Below, piece by piece: positions 17,612 through 25,140 of a stretch of 64,000 nt of DNA. How positions within the stretch are numbered: the first letter of the stretch is position 1; every line of letters begins with the position of its first letter. The notes beneath the pieces were generated by a model. That model saw only the letters and a program-made list of their open reading frames with translations, did no database searches and was not told where the DNA came from. Origin of the DNA: UBA10438 sp964432155 (GTDB lineage Bacteria > Bacteroidota > Ignavibacteria > Kapaibacteriales > Kapaibacteriaceae); NCBI GenBank assembly GCA_964432155.1, contig CAYSMF010000005.1, positions 62,001 through 126,000 of the forward strand. The letters run 5' to 3'. A program made the position numbers and the translations under genes.

Positions 17612-19738
17612 TTACATCGGCACTGTGAGCTGGAGATAGAACTGACGTCCGACCAAGCTTGGAATAAGCGTTGGGTGGAAACGGTCGAGGATGTTGTTGA
17701 TGCCCGCACCAACCGTCATGCTTTGCCCTGCAAGCGTCAATGCATAGGTGCCACCAACATTGAGCACAACGTATCCATCAACAAACTCATCCTCGCGGTC
17801 GAGCACCTTGCGCGGTGGGTCGGTGATTACCGGACCGTTCTTATCAAGCGATTCATCACCATAGCGTCCCACAAACTGCGCACGAATATTTGCACTCCAA
17901 AGACGTTCCGGAGCGTCGTACTGCAAGCGAATCGTTCCGCTGTGTCGTGATCGACCCCACAGACCATGGTAATCGGATCGACGTAGTGGTCCTGCGATTG
18001 TCCCTGCCTGTCCGTTCGCGATTGCCTCCAACACCTGCACATCGTTGGCATCGAGGTACTGATAGCCACCCATGATGGTATACATCGCACCGTTCTCCTT
18101 TGCCAAGGCAAGACGGAGGTTTGTCTCGATGCCCTGCGTGAATGCACGTGAGATGTTGCGATACGAGTACACATCACGTCCGTTGACAGACGTTACGTAG
18201 TAGAACTCGATGAGGTTGTTCAGGTCATTGCGGAAGAATCGTACCTCTGCGCTGTAGAGCAGTGAAACACGCGATGATAGTTCACGCTGACCGTCTTCAT
18301 AGCGCAATGCGAAGTCGGTTGATACGCTGCGCTCAGGTTGGAGTGTGTTGCCGAGGCGCTCCGCACCGATGAGGTCGTATCCAGCGCCAGCGAGTCGATT
18401 TGAAAACGTCACGTACAACTGACGAAAGTCTGGCGCTTTGAATCCGGTGCCGATCGATCCCGATACACGCACGTGTTCGCCCGGCTTCCATAGGAGCGAG
18501 AAGCGTGGACTAATAGCATCACCGAACACGTTGTTCCCATCGTATCGAGCACTGAGCACGTAGGAAATCCAATCGATCGGCATGCCCTCCCATTGTGCAA
18601 AAGCTACACCTGTGCGATAGAATGGATTGGTTCCCGTCGAGTCGCGATATCGTGTTCCATCAATGTCGTCGTACAACATCTCGCCACCAACCGTGAGTCG
18701 GTTCGCAGCTCCGAGCTGCACATCGTACTGTGTATACAAGCGTCCGATGCGGCGTCGCAGGTCATCAATCGTGCCTGCGTCACCTTGCTGCACATCAAAG
18801 TTGTAGCGCTCGTGAAATGTCGAGCCGTATGCATTCACTGTCAGTCGTGCACGACCAGATTGATACTCCACACCAATAGTACTTGATGCATCCCACTGCG
18901 TCACGGAGCCAGTGTTCTGAGCGATCTGACCGGCGACACTCTCGACAAATGATCCTTGTGTTTCGCTGCCGAACAGACGAAGCCATCCGCGAGCAGTCCA
19001 ACCCTTTGCGAACTTCCACTGTGCCTTGAGTTGTGATGTGCCATCGGTAAACGCAGCGTAGGGAATCGACAGTGTATCTAGCGGTAATGAAAATGCTGGA
19101 GATGATTTGAGATTGATGAAGCCCGACAGTTCAAGCTTGTCGGTGCCCCAGCCCCCTTCAACACGAGCTTCCAATGGACCTCGTGTGAGACCTTGCAGCA
19201 TGATCGAACCATTGAGTCCATCGCTTGGTCGCTTCGTGATGATATTGATCACGCCAGCCAGTGCTTCGCTACCAAACATGCTGCTCATCGGCCCCTTGAC
19301 AATCTCGACGCGCTCAATGTTGCCAACGGAAATGCGTGATAGATCTAACACACCTGCAACACGCCCGATGACGGGCTGTCCGTCAATGAGGATGAGCGTG
19401 TAGTCGGGACCAAGTCCATTCATTTGTACGCCACTGCGCACAGTGCCTGCGATCAGGAGTCCTGGTTGCTCCTTGAGTAGATCGCTCAGATCGGTCATGC
19501 CAGTAGCAGCGATGCGATCCTTGCCAATCACTTCGACACGCACAGGGGAATCTTTAAGGCGGACTTCATTCCGTGTGCCTGTGACAACTACCTGCGACTT
19601 GAGATACGTCCGCAAACTGTCAGTGATTGATCGAGCACGAACGGAATCGGCCTCACGCGCAATCAACGATGATGACGAGGTGATGATGGAGAGCGCAAGA
19701 GCAACCACCCACAGGGCGTGGGTATGACGGACGTTCAT
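17612..19738 (-). CDS. TonB-dependent outer-membrane receptor
   Basis: 708 aa. A signal peptide occupies the first 28 residues (WVVALALSIITSSSSLIA). The plug domain follows at about 45-160 (QVVVTGTRNEVRLKDSPVRV, then ILIDGQPVIGR, RVEIVKGPMSSMFGSEALAGVINIITK). A 22-stranded barrel of about 530 residues runs to the C-terminus (QFYLQLTVPM). There is no carboxypeptidase-like N-terminal extension of the SusC type, so it resembles the CirA/BtuB/FepA group; the ligand (a siderophore, cobalamin or metal complex) cannot be told. The start follows a perfect TAGTTTTG box by 4 nt on the minus strand with no Shine-Dalgarno sequence. It stands alone, with no TonB or ABC transporter genes next to it. Confidence 0.92.
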   Translation of the reverse strand: MNVRHTHALWVVALALSIITSSSSLIAREADSVRARSITDSLRTYLKSQVVVTGTRNEVRLKDSPVRVEVIGKDRIAATGMTDLSDLLKEQPGLLIAGTVRSGVQMNGLGPDYTLILIDGQPVIGRVAGVLDLSRISVGNIERVEIVKGPMSSMFGSEALAGVINIITKRPSDGLNGSIMLQGLTRGPLEARVEGGWGTDKLELSGFINLKSSPAFSLPLDTLSIPYAAFTDGTSQLKAQWKFAKGWTARGWLRLFGSETQGSFVESVAGQIAQNTGSVTQWDASSTIGVEYQSGRARLTVNAYGSTFHERYNFDVQQGDAGTIDDLRRRIGRLYTQYDVQLGAANRLTVGGEMLYDDIDGTRYRDSTGTNPFYRTGVAFAQWEGMPIDWISYVLSARYDGNNVFGDAISPRFSLLWKPGEHVRVSGSIGTGFKAPDFRQLYVTFSNRLAGAGYDLIGAERLGNTLQPERSVSTDFALRYEDGQRELSSRVSLLYSAEVRFFRNDLNNLIEFYYVTSVNGRDVYSYRNISRAFTQGIETNLRLALAKENGAMYTIMGGYQYLDANDVQVLEAIANGQAGTIAGPLRRSDYHGLWGRSRHSGTIRLQYDAPERLWSANIRAQFVGRYGDESLDKNGPVITDPPRKVLDREDEFVDGYVVLNVGGTYALTLAGQSMTVGAGINNILDRFHPTLIPSLVGRQFYLQLTVPM

Positions 19739-19742
19739 GACA

Positions 19743-19750
19743 CAAAACTA
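19743..19750 (-). promoter_or_regulatory. -7 box (TAGTTTTG) of a probable leaderless receptor mRNA
   Basis: On the minus strand, TAGTTTTG ends 4 nt before the ATG at 19738. There is no Shine-Dalgarno sequence in the gap, and no TTTG at the -33 spacing. Confidence 0.65.
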
Positions 19751-19765
19751 CCGCTTGCCGCGCAA

Positions 19766-22700
19766 TTACTTGATCCACATCACGGGGATCGTCTCAACAG
19801 ACGTCGGCATCACGACGTGGAGGATATACGACCCACTCTGCAGCACTGACATATCGATACCGAACGTTGCTGGGGTGGTGTGGCTGCCGTACACACTCTG
19901 GTGCGACCGTGACCACACGATACGTCCATCAGTTTGCACAAGACGCAATGCATACGAGCCAGGCATTGTTCCTTTGAGTTCAACGTCGAGGATCTCCGAT
20001 GATGCACGTTGTTGTGCGCGCACGGTTGGCGCATCGAAGTTTCTCAGCATGCGGTTTACAATGTTGCAGCCAGTGACGTAGAGTAAGCCCTGTGTGGTGC
20101 GCACAGTCGGACACGCCTCACCGGTCCACGAGACCTCTTCCCACGAGATTGGTACTGTTTCGACGCTGCTTGCAAGAACTAATCCCCGCACTTCGGTAAT
20201 CTTCTGCCTTGGTGCGATGATCAGCTGATCACGCACAACGAGATAGGAGAGGCGCTCCGAGCCACGCACACTTGTACGAACAGCGCCGCGGTCCGTGGAG
20301 TCGGGAATAAAGATGGATGCCTCATGGACCATAGTAGCGCGAAGCTCGTCGATCTTCAATGGCAGACGCCATGACGGCACCTCGACAAAGATTGGAATGC
20401 CAAGATCTTCCGTTCCGGCACGAGCTGTAACACTTCCGGCAGAGAGGATGATCGGTGTTGTATCGCGTACCGTGACGGTAACCGTGGCACGCTGTTCACA
20501 GTTGCGCGCATCGTATCCCGTAACGGTATACGTGGTGGTCGTCGTTGGACGTGCGATTGGACGTGCTCGTAGTGGATCGTCGAGTCCTGTGGAAGGTGAC
20601 CACTGGTATCGCCCTGCACCCGTTGCAGCAAGCTGAACTGCTTCGCCGAGACAGATGGTTGTATCGGACGATACATCGACGCTGAAACTTGATACGACGA
20701 CCGTCATCGTATCAAGCGTCTCACATGATCCAGTAAGTCCGCGCATGATGTATGTCGTGGTCTCCGATGGTGAAGCACGCGGTGCTACGACGCGCGCATC
20801 CGAGAGGCCATCGGTTGGTGTCCATTCCACGCGTTCTGCACTACCCGATGCTTGCAGGACAATCGACTGTCCAGCACACACAAAGAGATCAGGTCCAGCC
20901 TCAATAGTTGGAGGATCGACGACTGTTACCTGAATGGTGTCGCTTGTTGAACATCCGCCATTGATCGACGCGTGAACGATATACGTGCGCGAGACAGATG
21001 GCGAGACGGTGACGATGGCAGTTGTATCCTGATCTAGATCAATCGATGGTGCCCAACGAATACGGTCGGCATTTGTTTGGATCGTAATGACCGCTGATTC
21101 ACCACGGCAGACCGAGATGCTGCGTGGCGTTGTGAGCGTTGGAACGTCCAACGGCACAACGATAACAGAGTCTTCATCGACACAATCACCACTGGTTGCA
21201 ATCACAGCGATGCGTTCTTGCTGCAAGCCGATGACGACGCGCGCTGTATTGCCGTCAACCGATACAATGCCGTTACCGCGCCACTGATGTGACGCACCAA
21301 CACTTGCTGTGAGCGCAACAGTATCGCCAGGACATCCACGCGTTGAACCGATGATAGCAACATCGAAGTCGTCGACAACGGTAATCACCACGGTATCGCG
21401 CTCGACACAGTCGTCGTTGCTCATTGTCGCGACATATGCCGTTGTCACAAGGGGGCGTGCAAGCGGATTAAGTGAGGTTGGATCAGACAATCCAGTCGTT
21501 GGCGTCCACGACACACGCTCAGCTCCGCGCACACGTAGTGGAACCGTGGTTCCACGACAAATCGTTGCGTCACCATCGGCATCCATGTCGCTCACACGGA
21601 CGAGTACCGTTGCCGTGTCTTTGCATCCCTCGGCAGTGGTTCCAATCACAACAAATCGCGTCGTGCTATTCACGCGTGCAATTGGATCTGGACGTGTATG
21701 ATCATCGAGTGCCGATGCTGGAGACCACTCATAGGTGGCAGCGCCGGAAGCACGAAGGCGCACAGGTTCGTACGCACATTGCTCGCCCACTGAATCAATC
21801 AAAAGCGATGGCTGAGGCAAGACGGTGATTGTGCTAAATGCTGTGTCCGCGCCGTATCCATTGGCAACAATCAAGCGAACAGCGTGCGTGCCTGGCTTCG
21901 AAAAACAGACGGTTGGATTCTGCTGCGTGCTCGATGAAGGTGTTCCATTGATCACGCCCCATTGCCATGAGGCGATCGTGCCCGTGCTCTGATCACGCAG
22001 GACGATGCACGAGCCCGCACAGACGCTGTCGGAGAGTGCAAAGGCAGCTCGCGGAAGACTGCATGCAGTTTGACGTGTCGCTTGATCGATCAGCAGGGTG
22101 CCTGGAATGTTCGGCAGACCGAACTGACATGTACCCGTGAGTCGAATCACAGAATCGCGGAACATCGCTCGTGCAGAGTCCTCGTTCGGACGTTCAATTG
22201 TCGCAAGCCATGGTTGTCCGGGTCGACCGATGTAGATCTTTCCGTCAGGCGCAAGCTGCATTGGAACATGTGTGTACACATCACTCAAATCCGTGAGGAT
22301 GTACTGCGATTTCATCACAACTTCCGGATCACGAGCGGTGATGTCGAACTGCACAATCTGCGTGCGCGCGAGTTCGCTGATGTTCGCCACGCTGACATAC
22401 ACTTTCTCGCTGTTGGGTGAGAATGCGGCGCCGTAGTGCTTTCCGAATGCATCAATCGGGAAGAGCAGCGTGCGATACGTGATCTTACCTGTTTCTCCAT
22501 CGACATCATACAGCAGCGATCGTCCCGTCATGGACGTGTAGACAAGATGCTGTCCGTCTGGCGACACGTGCATCTGCCCTTCACCGCGAATCGATGTCGA
22601 GGGGTATCCTGCATCGGAAATTACTGGTGTTGTTGCAAGACCTTGACGCGTGAGGTGCAGACTGAAGAAATGTCGCGTACCACGGCTTCGTGTGATGATC

Positions 22701-23281
22701 CACCACCCATCACCTTTGCAATCAGCAGTTGCAGTGATATGCTCTGTGACGTCGTTGAGAACGAGTTCGTTCTTCTTGATCACATCACCGAAGCCCGCAT
22801 CGTTCCGCATGTCGATGATCGAGTAGTACAAGCACAGGCATCGATCGCCGATGTTCGACGAGGAGATTGCTGCAGGATTGAACACGTAGTAAAGGGACGG
22901 ACGTCCCGGCGCGGGCACGATGATTGCACTTTGTGCCGTGGTGCGATCACCAAACAAGCCGGTGCCGTTCGGCATCACTTCATGGAGACGGTTCCACACA
23001 GTGACGCCGTCGGTGTAAAAGAGAAGCTCACCTGTTGTGGGATCAGACACCGTTGCACAACCTTCCAAGGTCGACATCTGTCCGTCGGCAAGCACATCAA
23101 CACTTCCCTGACGAAACGCAATCCCTGCGCGATTTCCGAAGTACCACGTCGACGTCGATGGCGACTGTGCAGCTGCGTCGACGATGCATAGAATGATCAG
23201 CATCAACGAGACACATACACCCATCTGCGGCCACGAAGATGGTCGCCACCAGCGGGGGTCCTGTGGTAGCTTGTGCAGCAT
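19766..23281 (-). CDS. Secreted propeller/PKD/Ig-repeat protein, probable T9SS cargo
   Basis: 1,171 aa. The start at 23281 has GGAGG 9 nt upstream, and a hydrophobic segment (VCVSLMLIILCIVDAAAQ) ends a somewhat long signal peptide. Residues of about 40-390 resemble the beta-propeller that opens many Bacteroidota surface proteins (WYFGNRAG, LLFYTDGVTVWN, MHVSPDGQHLVY). A PKD domain follows (DQSTGTIASWQWGV ... PGTHAVRLIVANGYG). Then come about seven Ig-like modules, several with a W-S/T-P-x-x-GLxD motif (WTPTTGLSDP, WTPTDGLSDA, WSPSTGLDDP). The last 80 residues (MPGSYALRLVQTDGRIVW ... LQSGSYILHVVMP) look like a diverged type A sorting domain. The gene is divergent from the response regulator gene. 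Its function is probably adhesive or structural. Confidence 0.85.
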   Translation of the reverse strand: MLHKLPQDPRWWRPSSWPQMGVCVSLMLIILCIVDAAAQSPSTSTWYFGNRAGIAFRQGSVDVLADGQMSTLEGCATVSDPTTGELLFYTDGVTVWNRLHEVMPNGTGLFGDRTTAQSAIIVPAPGRPSLYYVFNPAAISSSNIGDRCLCLYYSIIDMRNDAGFGDVIKKNELVLNDVTEHITATADCKGDGWWIITRSRGTRHFFSLHLTRQGLATTPVISDAGYPSTSIRGEGQMHVSPDGQHLVYTSMTGRSLLYDVDGETGKITYRTLLFPIDAFGKHYGAAFSPNSEKVYVSVANISELARTQIVQFDITARDPEVVMKSQYILTDLSDVYTHVPMQLAPDGKIYIGRPGQPWLATIERPNEDSARAMFRDSVIRLTGTCQFGLPNIPGTLLIDQATRQTACSLPRAAFALSDSVCAGSCIVLRDQSTGTIASWQWGVINGTPSSSTQQNPTVCFSKPGTHAVRLIVANGYGADTAFSTITVLPQPSLLIDSVGEQCAYEPVRLRASGAATYEWSPASALDDHTRPDPIARVNSTTRFVVIGTTAEGCKDTATVLVRVSDMDADGDATICRGTTVPLRVRGAERVSWTPTTGLSDPTSLNPLARPLVTTAYVATMSNDDCVERDTVVITVVDDFDVAIIGSTRGCPGDTVALTASVGASHQWRGNGIVSVDGNTARVVIGLQQERIAVIATSGDCVDEDSVIVVPLDVPTLTTPRSISVCRGESAVITIQTNADRIRWAPSIDLDQDTTAIVTVSPSVSRTYIVHASINGGCSTSDTIQVTVVDPPTIEAGPDLFVCAGQSIVLQASGSAERVEWTPTDGLSDARVVAPRASPSETTTYIMRGLTGSCETLDTMTVVVSSFSVDVSSDTTICLGEAVQLAATGAGRYQWSPSTGLDDPLRARPIARPTTTTTYTVTGYDARNCEQRATVTVTVRDTTPIILSAGSVTARAGTEDLGIPIFVEVPSWRLPLKIDELRATMVHEASIFIPDSTDRGAVRTSVRGSERLSYLVVRDQLIIAPRQKITEVRGLVLASSVETVPISWEEVSWTGEACPTVRTTQGLLYVTGCNIVNRMLRNFDAPTVRAQQRASSEILDVELKGTMPGSYALRLVQTDGRIVWSRSHQSVYGSHTTPATFGIDMSVLQSGSYILHVVMPTSVETIPVMWIK

Positions 23282-23370
23282 AAAGGAGCGCCTCCAATTT
23301 AGTCAGATAAGGGGCCCGTTGTGCTGCTTGTGTTATCAGATTTTAACCAGCGAGCGGCGGCTGGGAATGG

Positions 23371-23378
23371 TAGTTTTG
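23371..23378 (+). promoter_or_regulatory. -7 box (TAGTTTTG) of a probable leaderless regulator mRNA
   Basis: A perfect TAnnTTTG ending 4 nt before the ATG of the response regulator, with no Shine-Dalgarno sequence. The intergenic region to the divergent PKD gene is 101 bp. Confidence 0.65.
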
Positions 23379-23382
23379 TCCC

Positions 23383-24084
23383 ATGCAAAAGACCATTCTC
23401 GTGGTAGACGACGAGCAAGACATTGTCGACCTGATCTCGTACAACCTCAGCAAGGAGGGGTTCGAGGTTGCGACGGCAAATAATGGCACCGACGCTGTGG
23501 ATCTCGCCCAGCGCCTTCGCCCGGATTTGGTCATTCTTGACATCATGATGCCTGGAATGGACGGTTTCGAGGTGTGCCGGGCACTCCGCCAGGATTCATC
23601 GCTCCAATCCACGGCCATCGTCTTCCTGACCGCTAAGGCGGGGGAGATCGACCAGATTCTCGGCCTGGAGCTCGGAGCGGACGATTACATCCAAAAGCCG
23701 ATCTCACCACGCGTCCTGCTTGCACGCGTAAAGACGATCCTTCGCCGGGGCTCCGAGCGCGTCCGTACAGAGACCGTAGCTGCACCCGAGGTTCTTCGTG
23801 TAGGGACCATTGAAGTGAATCGACAGAACTACACAGTGAAGATTGACGGCAAGGAGACCTTCTTTCCAAAGAAGGAATTCGAACTGCTTGCCTTCCTTGC
23901 CTCGAACCGTGGCAAGGTGTTCTCCCGAGAGACGCTCCTTCGACGTATCTGGGGCGAGAGCGTGTACGTAATCGATCGAACTGTCGACGTACACGTGAGT
24001 AAGGTTCGCGAGAAGCTGGGTAAGTATGGTAACCGTATCGAAACCGTCAAGGGCGTCGGATACCGCTTCTCGGAACAGGGCTAA
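23383..24084 (+). CDS. PhoB/OmpR-type response regulator
   Basis: 233 aa, full length. The receiver domain (1-120) has the acidic pocket VVDDE at 8-12, the phospho-acceptor D53 in VILDIMMPG, T83 and K105. A winged-helix DNA-binding domain follows at about 135-232 (FFPKKEFELLAFLASN, DVHVSKVREKLG, IETVKGVGYRF), of the PhoB/OmpR type. The kinase gene follows after 12 bp. Sequence features point to the PhoB/PhoP side of the family, and the window contains a pst operon with PHO-box-like repeats, so regulation of phosphate uptake is a reasonable inference, though unproven. The start lies 4 nt after a TAGTTTTG box, so the mRNA is probably leaderless. Confidence 0.9.
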   Translation: MQKTILVVDDEQDIVDLISYNLSKEGFEVATANNGTDAVDLAQRLRPDLVILDIMMPGMDGFEVCRALRQDSSLQSTAIVFLTAKAGEIDQILGLELGADDYIQKPISPRVLLARVKTILRRGSERVRTETVAAPEVLRVGTIEVNRQNYTVKIDGKETFFPKKEFELLAFLASNRGKVFSRETLLRRIWGESVYVIDRTVDVHVSKVREKLGKYGNRIETVKGVGYRFSEQG

Positions 24085-24096
24085 CTATCTTGCGCC

Positions 24097-25140
24097 ATGG
24101 CGCTCCCTATGCATCGGACTGAGATCCGAACGCTTGTTACGCAGCACACGATCCTCGTCGTGCTGGTATGCGCGTGCATGGTCATCGTAGGGCTCATGAG
24201 CGATGTGCTCATGCTCGCTCTTATGGTCTCACTTGTGATCGCAATCGTCGGTATCGTTACGCTTCGTATGCGCATCATGTCGGCAATTACGCAGCCGCTC
24301 AGGGATGTTACCTCCGTAACGCACGCGATTGCTGAGGGGGCTGTCTCAGGACGTATTGAGGTTGCACGTACTGCATCGTCTGATGCTGCACAGGTCGCAG
24401 ACGCGATTAACAAGCTTGCAGCGCGCGCTTCAACAGACATCGAGGAGTTACGTCGTTTGGAGCGCGTTCGCTCCGAGTTCATCGCGAACGTGTCGCACGA
24501 ACTGCGTACGCCAATCTTCAGCGTGCAGGGTTACCTCGAGACATTGCTTGATGGTGCTGCCGACGATCCCGCTGTGTCGCAACAGTTTCTCGAAAAGGCG
24601 TACAACAATGCACTTCGATTGAACGTGTTGCTCAACGACCTCATCGACATTTCGCGCATCGAAAGTGGCGAGTTGAAGTTCTCGTTTCGATCGTTCGACG
24701 TGACAGATCTGATTCGCGATCTGGTGCAAGAGCTTCAGATACGAGCAGAGCAACAACACGTGTCAATCACGACCACGATGCCCGATGATGCGTATGTGTA
24801 CGGCGACCGCGAGCGCATTTCGCAAGTACTCATCAACCTGGTTGAAAACGCTATCAAGTACAACGTTGCAAATGGCCGTGTCGATATCATCGTTGAACGC
24901 GACGCAGATCGTTGGAAGATCACCGTGCGCGACACAGGCATTGGTGTTTCAGAAGAGCATCTGCCACGAATCTTTGAGCGCTTCTACCGCGTCGACAAGG
25001 ATCGTTCTCGCGCCGTAGGCGGCACTGGACTTGGCCTAGCGATTGTGAAGCACATTTGCGAGGCGCATCGCTCCAATGTGACGATGACAAGTACGCCAAA
25101 TGTTGGAACGACGATTTCGTTCTCCCTCGCAGAGGGTTAA
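24097..25140 (+). CDS. PhoR-like sensor histidine kinase without a sensor domain
   Basis: 347 aa. There are two N-terminal membrane helices (about 18-33 and 37-57) joined by only a few residues, so essentially nothing is exposed outside. A HAMP-like linker follows (about 58-115), then the dimerisation domain with the phospho-acceptor H134 in NVSHELRTPI. The ATPase domain has N-box NLVENAIKYN, G1 DTGIGV, the F-box region IFERFYRVD and G2 GGTGLGLAIVKH. The ATP-binding core matches PhoR/WalK-type kinases, but no PAS domain is visible. With no obvious input domain, it may take its signal from a partner such as PhoU/Pst, as in PhoR systems. Its stop codon overlaps that of the convergent sialidase-like gene at a TTAA. 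Confidence 0.9.
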   Translation: MALPMHRTEIRTLVTQHTILVVLVCACMVIVGLMSDVLMLALMVSLVIAIVGIVTLRMRIMSAITQPLRDVTSVTHAIAEGAVSGRIEVARTASSDAAQVADAINKLAARASTDIEELRRLERVRSEFIANVSHELRTPIFSVQGYLETLLDGAADDPAVSQQFLEKAYNNALRLNVLLNDLIDISRIESGELKFSFRSFDVTDLIRDLVQELQIRAEQQHVSITTTMPDDAYVYGDRERISQVLINLVENAIKYNVANGRVDIIVERDADRWKITVRDTGIGVSEEHLPRIFERFYRVDKDRSRAVGGTGLGLAIVKHICEAHRSNVTMTSTPNVGTTISFSLAEG

